A stretch of 36,631 nt of DNA from Candidatus Coprosoma intestinipullorum. Its GTDB lineage: Bacteria > Bacillota_I > Bacilli_A > RF39 > UBA660. A program made the translations under genes and the position numbers. The notes beneath the pieces are model-generated. The model saw only the letters and a list, made by a program, of their open reading frames with translations, did no database searches and was not told the origin of the DNA. Position 1 is the first letter of the stretch. Each line of letters begins with the position of its first letter. Where the stretch lies: NCBI GenBank assembly GCA_018713045.1, contig DVFV01000020.1, forward strand, positions 1 through 36,631, given 5' to 3'. This document shows, in pieces, positions 18,400-28,833 of this stretch.

Positions 18400-20424
18400 C
18401 TATTTTTGTATACTTTGAATTAAATCTTGAGCATTCATAAAACCTGAAGCATTTTGCATGCTCTCACCAAACAATACAGCATTATTCGGATCCTGAGCTA
18501 AAGCTTCCAAAGCATCTAAACTAGCTAATTGATCAGCCGTTAAATTTTGATAACTGTGTGTTGCTGTATTATAAACCCCTACTGGAGAATCATATTGGAA
18601 CCATTGATTAGCTGTCTGACCATTTGTTCTACTAGTCGCACTATAAGCATCACTGTAAACATTTAAACCAGAATTTGCAACATCATTGACAACTGATTGA
18701 TAATCTATATTATCACTATTATTTGTCTCCTCAACCTGACTTTTAACACTATCGGAAATTTTATGTTGTTGTGATTCAATTTCTCTTGATTGAGTTACTT
18801 CTTGCTCTGGACCATTAAAACTTCTAACTATATTGCTAATACCAAGTCCAGTTGTTGCAACTACTGCCAAAGTAGCAACTCCTAAAACAATCTTTTTCCA
18901 ATTTTTCTTAAGTTTTGAAAGTAAATTTTTTGAAGCTTCATGCGCATCATCTACTTTTTGAGGAGTACTTTTATTGTTATTCTTTACAGGACTATTATCT
19001 AAACTTAGTGTTGAAGCTTGTTTATCATTTTCAAAATAACTTGCTGCCAAATCTTTATTATCGGAATCTATAAGTTTAATCTTACCATCACCATCTAAAT
19101 TAATTAAAACAGCATGATCGTTATCTAATTTTAAACGGTTCATTCCAGGTTTTAAAGAATTAACAAGCATTATATTATTCGCACCCTCAAGACCAGGAAT
19201 TCCCTTTCTTACCTTATCACTATTTAAATCATTACCAAATACATATTTAACTCCATTGTATTCATATACCGCATAATTTCCAAGTTGATCCTTCTTAACC
19301 TCATCGTAATATTTAGAATTTATCTCTTTACCATCTTTATCTAAAACTGTAATTTTACCACTATCATCGACATTGATTTTTAAACCTTTAGCACTGTAAT
19401 TGTTAATTCCAGGTTTTAACCCACTAAGTAGTACTACATTATCTGACAAAACGCCATCTAAACCTTCCTTAATCAAAGAATCGGTAACCTCATTAGAAAC
19501 TACATAAGTAACTCCATCAAATTCAAACACAGCATAACCCTTTGCCTGAGTCTTACTTGGAATTTCCATAAACTTGCCACCTAAAGCCTTATAATTGTTT
19601 TCTATCTCTTTATAAGCATCTTCGATTTCCTTCTTTAATTCATCTAATTTTTCTTGGGTTGGTAATACTCCATTAGTAGATGCATTTTTTCTTATATTCT
19701 GATATAATTCCATTTTGTCACATAATCGGATATAATAATTGACATCCACCAAAAAATCATTTTCATCTTTTAGCAGACTATACGCATCACTACCTAATTT
19801 CTTTAAAATATTATTGAATTTACCTCTTGCAGAGCTAACTCCTAGCAAAATATCGGAATTGTCTTCGTTTCCCTTTTGAGAACCTTTTTTAATTAAACTC
19901 CAAATTTCTAAAACCGTCTTTCTACCTTCGGCAACTAAATCTTGAACATCTTGTGAAGAAGATTGTGCCTGTCTCTTGCCAAGCCTCTCTTGAATTAAAG
20001 CAATAAAATTGTTAAGTTGTTTTTCTTCGGTATTTAAAGATAAATTACCTATAGTATTATATTTCTTTTCGTTCTCTTCTTTTTGCTTTTTAATCTCTTC
20101 GATTCGCTCGTTAGCAAGCTTTAGCCTTCTCTCAAGCATATCCCTATTTGTTAAACCATCTATATCCCGCATTGAAACATAACTATCTAATTTACTACTA
20201 ACTTTGCCTATTGATTGAGAAATCAACTTTTTCTCATCCTCTAAACTATTCATTTCTGAATAATCTTTAGAATCATTCCTTTTCAAAATATCAAGCTTGT
20301 TATTTGTCTGAAGATAATAAGTTCTAAGTGCCGAAAGACCTCTTAAAGCCTCGTCATAATCATGATCATTTTTTATGTTAATTGATTCTGGGTTGATAAA
20401 ATATTCTAAATACTCTTGATTCAT
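18400..20424 (-). CDS. Large coiled-coil protein with two tandem beta-rich repeats and a single TM helix
   Basis: N-terminal coiled coil; GYAVFEFDGVTYVVSNEVT...GLKPGINN / NYAVYEYNGVKYVFGNDLN...SLKPGMNR repeat; TM KKIVLGVATLAVVATTGLG. Confidence 0.75.
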   Translation of the reverse strand: MNQEYLEYFINPESINIKNDHDYDEALRGLSALRTYYLQTNNKLDILKRNDSKDYSEMNSLEDEKKLISQSIGKVSSKLDSYVSMRDIDGLTNRDMLERRLKLANERIEEIKKQKEENEKKYNTIGNLSLNTEEKQLNNFIALIQERLGKRQAQSSSQDVQDLVAEGRKTVLEIWSLIKKGSQKGNEDNSDILLGVSSARGKFNNILKKLGSDAYSLLKDENDFLVDVNYYIRLCDKMELYQNIRKNASTNGVLPTQEKLDELKKEIEDAYKEIENNYKALGGKFMEIPSKTQAKGYAVFEFDGVTYVVSNEVTDSLIKEGLDGVLSDNVVLLSGLKPGINNYSAKGLKINVDDSGKITVLDKDGKEINSKYYDEVKKDQLGNYAVYEYNGVKYVFGNDLNSDKVRKGIPGLEGANNIMLVNSLKPGMNRLKLDNDHAVLINLDGDGKIKLIDSDNKDLAASYFENDKQASTLSLDNSPVKNNNKSTPQKVDDAHEASKNLLSKLKKNWKKIVLGVATLAVVATTGLGISNIVRSFNGPEQEVTQSREIESQQHKISDSVKSQVEETNNSDNIDYQSVVNDVANSGLNVYSDAYSATSRTNGQTANQWFQYDSPVGVYNTATHSYQNLTADQLASLDALEALAQDPNNAVLFGESMQNASGFMNAQDLIQSIQK

Positions 20425-20552
20425 AATACCCCTCCTTGGTTATTAAATTCTTACCGTTATTATACCTTCAAATTTCTTTTTGTCAATTTCTATAGTAAGA
20501 CCTATTATCATTATATCACACTTTTAACCAAAAAAAGAAGAAAATTCTTCTT

Positions 20553-22892
20553 TTATAATTCAAACTGTGAATTGTACAAATCGGCATAAAAGCCACCTTT
20601 AGCCATAAGCTCGTCGTGATTACCTTGCTCGATTATATTTCCGTCCTTCATAACTAAAATTAAATCAGCATTTTTAATCGTTGAAAGTCTATGAGCGATT
20701 ATAAATGAAGTTCTACCTTGCGTAAGCTTATCCATTGCCTCCTGCACAAGTTCCTCAGTTCTTGTATCGACATTACTTGTTGCCTCATCCAAAATAAGGA
20801 ATGGTGTTTTTTGAATCATACCTCTGGCAATCGTAAGTAATTGTCTTTGTCCCGCAGACACACTATCATTATCGGATAAAACTGTATCATAACCCTTAGG
20901 TAACGTTCTTATAAAGTGATTTAAACCAACCTCTTTACAAACCTCGACTACTTCAGCTTTTGATATATTTTCTCTGTTATAAACGATATTCTCCATTACC
21001 GTTCCGTTAAATAACCATGTATCTTGCAAAACCATTGTAAATAAATCGTGAATATTTTTCCTAGAAAGTTCTTTAGTTGAAACTCCATCTATTTTAATAT
21101 CTCCACCATTTATCTCGTAAAATTTCATAAGTAAATTAACCATTGTCGTCTTACCTGCACCAGTCGGTCCGACAATTGCAATCTTTTGACCAGGTAAAGC
21201 CTTAGCAGTAAAGTCATTAATCGTTGGCTTGTCATTACCATCGTACTTAAATGTAACGTGATCAAATTCTATTTCACCGCGAACCTCATCTTTGTTAAGT
21301 ACTTTAGTAATATTACTTTCATCGCTCATCTCTTCCTCGTCGATAAATTCAAATACTCTCTCAGAAGCAGCAGCTGTTGATTGAAGTGAATTTAAAGCCT
21401 GAGCAATTTGACCAAGAGGTGAAGTAAATAATCTAACATAAGTTATAAATGCCACAATAACACCAAATGTAATTGTTCCATTCATCGTCAGTAATGCACC
21501 TACGATACATACAGCCACATATCCGAAGTTACCGATGAACATCATAAGTGGTTGCATCATTCCAGATAAGAATTGACTCTTTCTATTCGCATCACATACT
21601 CTTTGATTATAAACGTCGAACTTCTTATCAGAATCTTCCCTACCATTATAAGTTTTAACGACATTTAAACCTGAATAAATCTCTTCGATGTGACCATTCA
21701 AATTACCAAGTTCCTCTTGTCTAGCAACAAAGTATTTTTGTGACCTAGATAAAATTGCAAACATTCCCACAAATCCAACTAAACTTGCGACAATTGCGGT
21801 TAAAGCCAAAATCCAGTTAGTTACAAACATCATGATTAAAGTTCCAACAAATAAAGTTACACTACTAACTAAAGCTGATAAAGATTGATGCATAGTCTGA
21901 CCGATCATATCGACATCGTTAGTTACTCTTGATAAAATATCACCAATATAATGTTTATCAAAATATTTAAGTGGTAACTTGTTTATCTTAGAAGAAATTC
22001 TACTTCTTAAATTCTTTGAAAATTTAATAGAAACATGAGTCATACAAATTGCTTGAATATAAGTGAAAAGTGCACTACATAAATACATTATAAGTAAGAA
22101 TAAAGCAATTCCTTTAATAACTTTGAAATTCATCGCTGGTTCAATAACTTCTTTTACAGATTCAGGTAAAGTATCTAACTTCTTATAAAGTTCAGTTGAA
22201 TCTGCATCTTTATCCAAACTACCTAAAGTTACAGCAAATTCATATTGTGCATGAGGAGAAATTTTAACACCATCGATTGTTACTTCGTCAAATAAAACGT
22301 TTTGAACACTCTTTGGTAAATCTAAATTATCCTTATCCATCTTAAGTAAAGCAATCTTATCATCTGTACTGATTTTTACTTCTTCATAAGTAGATTCCGG
22401 CAAAATAACTCTCAAAACAGACTCCGGTAATTTTGCCATCTCTTCGCTTATTTCACTTTCGTCCATGCTTTGAAGTTTACTTGTAAATTCTCTAAAAGTA
22501 CTTTTATCTTCCGCACTAATAGAAGAATCACTCATAACTGAAACAATACTTTCATTAGATAAATTAATATCTAACATCTCTGGTATAACTTTACTTAATT
22601 TATCTTCAGAAACACTTTTCTCCACTGTAGTTGAAAGCTTTTCCATATTCTCTTGATTGATAACTAAACCTTCAGAAATCTCATCAGTAAGTTCTGATAA
22701 CTTATCAGGAGCTAGAATTGAAATAACTGAACCAAGTATTGCCAAAACAAAAGCTACGATAACTAAAACTTTATATCTATCAAGTTCTTTTACTAATCTT
22801 TTAATTGCTCCTTTAAAATCTTTTGCGTGCTCTGGTGCGTTCATATTTGCCCCAGGACCATGTTTAGGAGTACTTTTTGCATTATTATTCAC
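20553..22892 (-). CDS. ABC exporter half-transporter (permease-ATPase) with a large insert after TM1
   Basis: GPTGAGKTTMVNLL, SAGQRQLLTIARG, LILDEATSNVD; ~180-aa insert between TM1 and TM2. Confidence 0.92.
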   Translation of the reverse strand: MNNNAKSTPKHGPGANMNAPEHAKDFKGAIKRLVKELDRYKVLVIVAFVLAILGSVISILAPDKLSELTDEISEGLVINQENMEKLSTTVEKSVSEDKLSKVIPEMLDINLSNESIVSVMSDSSISAEDKSTFREFTSKLQSMDESEISEEMAKLPESVLRVILPESTYEEVKISTDDKIALLKMDKDNLDLPKSVQNVLFDEVTIDGVKISPHAQYEFAVTLGSLDKDADSTELYKKLDTLPESVKEVIEPAMNFKVIKGIALFLLIMYLCSALFTYIQAICMTHVSIKFSKNLRSRISSKINKLPLKYFDKHYIGDILSRVTNDVDMIGQTMHQSLSALVSSVTLFVGTLIMMFVTNWILALTAIVASLVGFVGMFAILSRSQKYFVARQEELGNLNGHIEEIYSGLNVVKTYNGREDSDKKFDVYNQRVCDANRKSQFLSGMMQPLMMFIGNFGYVAVCIVGALLTMNGTITFGVIVAFITYVRLFTSPLGQIAQALNSLQSTAAASERVFEFIDEEEMSDESNITKVLNKDEVRGEIEFDHVTFKYDGNDKPTINDFTAKALPGQKIAIVGPTGAGKTTMVNLLMKFYEINGGDIKIDGVSTKELSRKNIHDLFTMVLQDTWLFNGTVMENIVYNRENISKAEVVEVCKEVGLNHFIRTLPKGYDTVLSDNDSVSAGQRQLLTIARGMIQKTPFLILDEATSNVDTRTEELVQEAMDKLTQGRTSFIIAHRLSTIKNADLILVMKDGNIIEQGNHDELMAKGGFYADLYNSQFEL

Positions 22893-24645
22893 GTTCCAAT
22901 TCCTCCTTTGAAAGTTGTGATAAAGCTATTTTTTTATAAACCTCACAATTCTTTAGAAGCTCCCTATGGGTTCCCATACCTACGCATTTACCACTATCTA
23001 AAACTATAATCTTATCAGCGTTCATAATCGTTCCAATTCTCTGAGCAACGATTAAACTAGTCGCATCTTTAGTATAATTTTTAAGTTCACGTCTTAACAC
23101 AGAATCAGTCTTATAATCCAAAGCTGAAAAAGAATCGTCAAAAATATAAATTTCTGGATCTCTAGCAATTGCTCTAGCAATTGCCAGTCTTTGTTTCTGA
23201 CCACCAGACACATTAGTACCACCTTGCGCAATATGTGTCTCGTACTTGTCGTCCATTTTCTCGACAAACTCAGAAGCTTGAGCAACCTTAGCAGCTTCTT
23301 TTATCTTCTTCTCGCTTATTTCACCTTTTCCATTGTCGCCATAAGCAATATTATAATTAACAGTTCCATTAAACATAACTGCCTTTTGTGGTACATAACC
23401 GAGCTTATTGTTTAAAGCTTCCTCAGTATATTCTTTAACATTAACTCCATCGACTAAAACCTCACCATCAGTTGCATCGTAAAATCTCGGAATTAAATTG
23501 ATTAAAGTACTCTTACCACTACCAGTTGATCCAATAAAGGCCACAGTCTCTCCTTTATTTGCCTTAAATGAAATATTTCTAAGTAAATATTCATCCGCAT
23601 CGGGATATCTAAATGAAACATTCTTAAATTCGACAGTCCCAACCTCTTCGGTTTTACCATCGAAGCTTCCCTCTTTAATAGATTCTTTCGTATCTAAAAC
23701 CTCATTAATACGATTAGCCGAAACTTGGGCACGAGGTAAAATCATAAATATCATCGCAAGCATTAAAAAAGACATAATAACTTGCATTGCATAAGAACTA
23801 AATACAACCATATTACCAAATATTGTTATCTTGTCGGCCATTACTGAATTTTCAATCAGATAAGCTCCGACAAAGTAAATAGCTAAAGTGAGACAGTACA
23901 TTATCATGTACATAATTGGTGACATAATAGCAAATTTCTTTTGATTATAAAGCTGTAAATCAGTAAGATCAGTATTTACTTTGTCAAATTTTTTCTCTTG
24001 ATAACCTTCTGCATTAAAAGCCCTAACGACTCTAATGCCAGTTAAATTTTCTCTTGTAACCCCATTTAACTTATCGATAAGTTTCTGAACCTTTTTAAAT
24101 CTCGGAACGACAATTATCATTAAAACAATAATTACTGAAAGTAAAATAACAACTGCAACTCCTGTTAAAGCACTCCATTGCCAGCTCTTGTTAAGAATTT
24201 TTGTAACGGCCCAAATAGCTGTAATTGGAGCTTTAATTAAAAGTTGTAAACCAATCGCAATCAGCATCTCAACTTGTGTAACATCATTAGTTGTTCTCGT
24301 AATTAAACTACTAGTTGAAAAACCTTTAACTTCTTCGGTGTCAATGTTTTCAACTTTATCAAAAATTTCTTTTCTCAAATTTCTTGAAAAATTAGAAGAA
24401 ATTGTTGCCGCTAAATATCCCGCAATAACCGCAAAAGTAAAACTACCTAAGGCACATAAAACCATATAACCACCATTTATTAAAATGTCTTGCATCTTAC
24501 TGCCCTCAGTTTGTACTAGAACTGTTATTTCTGACATATAATCCGGCATTTTTAAATCGAGCCAAACTTGCAATATAATAAAAATAATACATATAATCGC
24601 ATATATAATATCTTTTTTATCTAGTCTTTTTAAAAGTTCAATCAT
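22885..24645 (-). CDS. ABC exporter half-transporter (permease-ATPase), heterodimer partner
   Basis: GSTGSGKSTLINLI, VSGGQKQRLAIARAIARDPEIYIFDDSFSALD; overlaps its partner gene. Confidence 0.93.
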   Translation of the reverse strand: MIELLKRLDKKDIIYAIICIIFIILQVWLDLKMPDYMSEITVLVQTEGSKMQDILINGGYMVLCALGSFTFAVIAGYLAATISSNFSRNLRKEIFDKVENIDTEEVKGFSTSSLITRTTNDVTQVEMLIAIGLQLLIKAPITAIWAVTKILNKSWQWSALTGVAVVILLSVIIVLMIIVVPRFKKVQKLIDKLNGVTRENLTGIRVVRAFNAEGYQEKKFDKVNTDLTDLQLYNQKKFAIMSPIMYMIMYCLTLAIYFVGAYLIENSVMADKITIFGNMVVFSSYAMQVIMSFLMLAMIFMILPRAQVSANRINEVLDTKESIKEGSFDGKTEEVGTVEFKNVSFRYPDADEYLLRNISFKANKGETVAFIGSTGSGKSTLINLIPRFYDATDGEVLVDGVNVKEYTEEALNNKLGYVPQKAVMFNGTVNYNIAYGDNGKGEISEKKIKEAAKVAQASEFVEKMDDKYETHIAQGGTNVSGGQKQRLAIARAIARDPEIYIFDDSFSALDYKTDSVLRRELKNYTKDATSLIVAQRIGTIMNADKIIVLDSGKCVGMGTHRELLKNCEVYKKIALSQLSKEELERE

Positions 24646-25106
24646 ATTCTCTTCCTTTCCTCTTTAATATATTCAATATTCTCGTGCATTTGTCTAATTA
24701 CTTTCTTAAAAACGTCTAAATCTTCTACTTTAATATCTTTAGTCAAAGCTTTTTCAATATTTTGAAAATACATTTTCTTCTTCTCAAAAATATTTTTTGT
24801 CATCTGATTTAAAACAACTTTTTTCACCCTAGAATCTTCTTCGTAAACCTCTCTTGAAATAAGACCATTTCTCTCCATTGTCTGTAAAACTTCTGATACC
24901 GTCGCCCGGCTAAGTTTTAAAACCTCTTCCAAATCTCTTTGAAAAATATCTTTATCTTGATGATTTAACATATAGCCAATTATCCTCATTTGAGTCGGTG
25001 CCGGCATCTTCTTTTTGTCAACCTCATCTAAATTAAAAAATGTTCGAAATATATCTTGCTCAAGTGATTTAAGCTCATAAAAAATTCCGGATTCCACATC
25101 ATTCAC
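24642..25106 (-). CDS. MarR-family transcriptional regulator of the ABC exporter operon
   Basis: PAPTQMRIIGYMLNHQDKDIFQRDLEEVLKLSRATVSEVLQTMERNGLISRE wHTH; ORF track begins at 25163, but a promoter -10 overlaps that region, so a GTG start at 25106 or 25097 is preferred. Confidence 0.85.
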   Translation of the reverse strand: MNDVESGIFYELKSLEQDIFRTFFNLDEVDKKKMPAPTQMRIIGYMLNHQDKDIFQRDLEEVLKLSRATVSEVLQTMERNGLISREVYEEDSRVKKVVLNQMTKNIFEKKKMYFQNIEKALTKDIKVEDLDVFKKVIRQMHENIEYIKEERKRI

Positions 25107-25134
25107 CTCTTCTCCTACCTCATCACCGTAGTAC

Positions 25135-25163
25135 ATTTTAGTACACAAAAAAATAATTGTCAA
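25135..25163 (-). promoter_or_regulatory. SigA promoter of the marR-ABC operon
   Basis: TTGACA (25158-25163) -17 bp- TAAAAT (25135-25140) on the minus strand. Confidence 0.75.
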
Positions 25164-25182
25164 TACCCTTACAATTATTTTT
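25149..25182. promoter_or_regulatory. MarR operator-like inverted repeat
   Basis: AAAAATAATTGT-N10-ACAATTATTTTT, perfect 12-bp arms overlapping the -35 hexamer. Confidence 0.7.
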
Positions 25183-25270
25183 AAGTAAAAAATTATTTCT
25201 AAAATTATCCGGGTTAAACTTAACTATAAAATAGCATCATAAGTGAATAACCCCAAAAAAAATTATATCC

Positions 25271-26124
25271 CTAATCTATCCTTTCAATCTTATAATTTTG
25301 CGTTCCAACTAAATCTTCTGCATAATCAAGCGTATGAAGACCATTTCTTAATTCAATTATATTGACAAGCTTTTCACCGTCATCCGCACTATATACAAGA
25401 TCTATACAAGCCTTATCTAAAGCCACAAGATCTGTTGAAGCAAGAATTCCAATATCATGCATATCCGGCTCGGCTGAATTACCATCACAATCACAGTCAA
25501 CTGAAAGCCTATTCATCACATTTATATAAACGATATTCTTTCCGTTATCTAAATAATCAGAAACCGCCTTACCAGCTTCAGCCATTGCCTTTAAAAATGA
25601 ATCCTGACTTCCACCATCTTTACCACCTGAATGAATTAAATTCTTCCCTTCACTAGAAACAATACCAATTGAAATATTTTTGATTGCTCCCACATATCCA
25701 GCCATCGCATGACCTTTAAAATGTGAAATAACTAAAAATGAATCATAATTCTTAAAATGCGTTCCAACTAAATCTTTTGTAAGTCTCTTTCCATCCTTAA
25801 CCGGAATTTCCATAGAACCATCCGCATCCATAATATCCACATCGGCAATATCAGTAAAACCATGGTCCCTAGCTACTTGCATATGCATCTTAGTCTCACT
25901 TCTAGAGCCGCCATATGCCGTATTGCATTCTACTATTGTTCATTAACTTGATTTACAACGTCTTTAAGAAGCTGTGGATTTAAATAATTACTAGCTGGTG
26001 GTTCACCGGTAGAAACCTTAACCGCTACCTTCCCTTTAGGACTCCATCCTAAAGCATTATAAATCTTTACTAAACTATCACTATCGATATTTTTGGTCAT
26101 ATAAACAGTTGCCATATCTTTCAT
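25271..26124 (-). pseudogene. DUF362 (4Fe-4S-like) protein, frameshifted
   Basis: ORFs 25933-26124 and 25271-25888 are the N- and C-terminal parts of one protein; third-frame reading restores TIVECNTAYGGSRSETKMHM. Confidence 0.8.
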
Positions 26125-26322
26125 ATTATCCCTTCCTTTTTTATCTTATCATATATATTTTTTTAAAACTTCATCTAATATAAAATTAACAAGTAATATT
26201 ATTAAAATAATTAATATCAATATAATTATTTTCTAACCTTGTCTTATTATCACCACCTATTATAAAAATACCATATAAGCCATACTCTAAGTCAAGTATT
26301 TTTATTAATTTTAAAAATAAAC

Positions 26323-26364
26323 TACATCATACTTTCTAATTTGGCACGATTTTACTTCCTAATT
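26323..26364. repeat. Left copy of ~42-bp flanking direct repeat
   Basis: TACATCATACTTTCTAATTTGGCACGATTTTACTTCCTAATT; 39/42 identical to 34716-34757. Confidence 0.85.
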
Positions 26365-26447
26365 TAGATAAATATTACTTTTTACTCTTTATTTTTGTAA
26401 AACACATTTTAAATATGAAAAAATACATATATTATTTATCCATACAT

Positions 26448-26486
26448 AAAAAGTAAAAGTCAACTTTATTTAAACTTTCACTTTTT
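26448..26486 (-). terminator. Terminator downstream of glyS copy 1
   Basis: Minus strand AAAAAGTGAAAGT...ACTTTTACTTTTT, 13-bp stem. Confidence 0.7.
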
Positions 26487-26488
26487 CT

Positions 26489-27859
26489 TTAAAATCTTAT
26501 TTTCGGTAAAATAAAATTTTCGATCTCTCCTACTTTTACTTTAACCTGTTCCATTGTTTCAATGTTTCTAATTGTAACTGTATCATTTTCTAGTGTTTCA
26601 TCATCTACGGTTATACAATATGGAGTGCCCATCATATCTTCTCTTCTATATCTCTTACCGATTGACCCACTCTCATCATAGTCACATGCAAATTCTTTCC
26701 TAAGCCTTCTATATAATTCTTTAGCTTTTTCACTATGATATTTTTTTACTAAAGGAAGTACTGCCATCTTATAAGGTGCAATAAAAGGATGAAACATCAT
26801 ATATTCCCTAATCTCACCATTATCCATTTGTTGCACATGATATCCATTAAATAATAAAGCTAAAAATAATCTATCTGCTCCAACTGTTGATTCGATTATA
26901 TAAGGAACAAATTTTTCGTTTGTCTCTGACTCTATAAACTCCATTTTCTCTCCACTGTATTCTTCATGCCTCTTTAAGTCAAAATCAGTCCGATTATGAG
27001 TACCGTTTATCTCTCCAAAACCAAAAGGAAATTTATAATCAATATCGCATGCCTCTTTCGCATAATGTGCAAGCTTCTCATGTGGATGAAATCTCATCAT
27101 CTTCTCAGGTATTCCTAAATCCATAAAATACTTTTTTGCATAATCCTTAAAATACTCATATATCTCATGATCAGTTCCCTGCTTACAAAAAGTTTGATAT
27201 TCCATCTGTTCAAACTCTATCGTTCTAAAAGTAAAATTACCAGGCGTAATTTCATTTCTAAAGGCCTTACCAACCTGTCCAATACTAAATGGTAAATTAC
27301 TTCTAGTTGTTCTTTTTACATTCAAATAATTAACATATTCTCCTTGTGCATTTTCAGGTCTTAAATAAATTGTACTCTGTTTTTCTGAAGTAACACCCCT
27401 ACTAGTTTGAAACATCAAATTAAATTCTCTAAGCGACGTAAAATCACATTTACCACATTTTGGACATGGAACTTTATTTTTTTTTATATATTCCATCATT
27501 TCCTCATCATTCATCGCATCCGCATCTACATCACTACTAAATTCTTCAATTAAATTATCTGCTCTATGACGAGTTTTACAGTTCTTACAGTCTATAAGCG
27601 GATCAGTAAAAGATGCAACATGACCTGAAGCTTCCCACACTCTCGGATGCATAAGTATTGCTGAATCTAGCTCATACGCATTATCCCTCTCTTGAATAAA
27701 TCTTTTCTTCCAAGAAGCTTTTATATTATCCTTCATTAAACTTCCAAGAGGCCCATAATCCCAAGTATTAGCTAAACCCCCATATATTTCACTTCCTTGA
27801 TAAATAAAACCATATTGTTTACAAATATTTACCATATCTTTCATACTAATTTCATCCAT
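26489..27859 (-). CDS. glyS: Glycyl-tRNA synthetase (class II, dimeric), copy 1
   Basis: YGFIYQGSEIYGGLANTWDYGPLG, RPENAQGEYVNY, FRNEITPGNFTFRTIEFEQME, GADRLFLALL. Confidence 0.95.
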   Translation of the reverse strand: MDEISMKDMVNICKQYGFIYQGSEIYGGLANTWDYGPLGSLMKDNIKASWKKRFIQERDNAYELDSAILMHPRVWEASGHVASFTDPLIDCKNCKTRHRADNLIEEFSSDVDADAMNDEEMMEYIKKNKVPCPKCGKCDFTSLREFNLMFQTSRGVTSEKQSTIYLRPENAQGEYVNYLNVKRTTRSNLPFSIGQVGKAFRNEITPGNFTFRTIEFEQMEYQTFCKQGTDHEIYEYFKDYAKKYFMDLGIPEKMMRFHPHEKLAHYAKEACDIDYKFPFGFGEINGTHNRTDFDLKRHEEYSGEKMEFIESETNEKFVPYIIESTVGADRLFLALLFNGYHVQQMDNGEIREYMMFHPFIAPYKMAVLPLVKKYHSEKAKELYRRLRKEFACDYDESGSIGKRYRREDMMGTPYCITVDDETLENDTVTIRNIETMEQVKVKVGEIENFILPKIRF

Positions 27860-27901
27860 ACTATTCCTCCTATTATAGCATTATAAATTTAATACATTAT
27901 A

Positions 27902-27931
27902 AGTATATCATATATAATAATAAGTATTCAA
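27902..27931 (-). promoter_or_regulatory. Putative promoter of glyS copy 1
   Basis: TTGAAT (27926-27931) -18 bp- TATACT (27902-27907) on the minus strand. Confidence 0.45.
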
Positions 27932-27978
27932 TTGATAAAAGAAAATATATAATTAGAAATATATCATAAGAATTAACT

Positions 27979-28821
27979 TCATTTTACTTTTGCTAAAACA
28001 AATGTCATAAAAGAATATTTTTTTCTTATATCTTTATTAAAATCTAATTCTGCTAAAGTCATACTGTTGATGTCTTTTTTATGAAAATTAATATCTGGGA
28101 ATTTTTCTGCTAAACCTTTATCATATTTATATAGTTTCTCTTTTAATAAATTTATTATTTCAAAATTTTCTTTTGTTTCTTCAGATAAAAAATTTTTTTC
28201 GGACAAAAACATTTGAAAACCATCCACACAAATAATTTCCAAATTTTTTTCTTTCATAATTTTTTCTAAATCATCTGTTGAAAACTTCTTATGCTCTTCA
28301 CCATATTTTTTACTATTTTTTTCGCTCCAAGATACATAATTCTTAAAAAAAATAGATTCTTGGTTAGGAATTGCAATAAAAATATATTTGTTACTTAAAG
28401 AAATACATTTTTCTACAAACTTAACCATCTTTTCATAATTATAATGCTCAATAACACCCAAACTTAAGACCAAATCATATTTACCAATAAAATCAAACAA
28501 ATCTTTTTTATGATAAATAATAGGTATTCTAAGATCTTTAGCAATTTGTTTACCATATTTTACAGCCTTACTAGATTTATCAACAGCAGTAATACTTATA
28601 TTATTATTATAATTATAAATAGATATAGAAAAAGCACAAGAACCAGCTCCAATCTCACATGCTGACCTAATGTCATTAATATACTTACTAATTAATGTAA
28701 CTGCTGAATTGTTTCCAGCCCATCTAGCAGGTTGCCATTCATAATACTTATTATGAGGATTACATTTAATACTATTATATATCTTTATTTGCTCTAACCA
28801 ATATTCCTTTTCTTCATCCAT
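27979..28821 (-). CDS. Class I SAM-dependent methyltransferase-like protein
   Basis: ACEIGAGSCAFSISIYN (motif I), DLVLSLGVIEHYN. Confidence 0.85.
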   Translation of the reverse strand: MDEEKEYWLEQIKIYNSIKCNPHNKYYEWQPARWAGNNSAVTLISKYINDIRSACEIGAGSCAFSISIYNYNNNISITAVDKSSKAVKYGKQIAKDLRIPIIYHKKDLFDFIGKYDLVLSLGVIEHYNYEKMVKFVEKCISLSNKYIFIAIPNQESIFFKNYVSWSEKNSKKYGEEHKKFSTDDLEKIMKEKNLEIICVDGFQMFLSEKNFLSEETKENFEIINLLKEKLYKYDKGLAEKFPDINFHKKDINSMTLAELDFNKDIRKKYSFMTFVLAKVK

Positions 28822-28833
28822 AATATAAATCTC

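Noticed and set aside
22657-24469. Several plus-strand ORFs antisense to the ABC exporter genes (22657, 22827, 23191, 23498, 24188)
   Set aside because: They are shadow ORFs over strongly conserved coding sequence, with no RBS or recognisable domain
26150-26280. Hydrophobic small reading frame (KIIILILIILIILLVNFILDEVLKKYI) on the minus strand, considered as a second type I toxin
   Set aside because: No ATG; a stop codon immediately precedes it and only a TTG start is available; at best a decayed remnant
26281-26320. Minus-strand CTTGACTTAGAGTATGGC considered as a MerR-type promoter
   Set aside because: The second half of the expected inverted repeat (ACTCTAAG) is absent and no MerR gene is nearby
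27860-27978. T-box leader upstream of glyS
   Set aside because: The 5' region is too short and lacks a T-box consensus (TGGNACCRCG) or terminator/antiterminator; the same is true upstream of the paralogue operon
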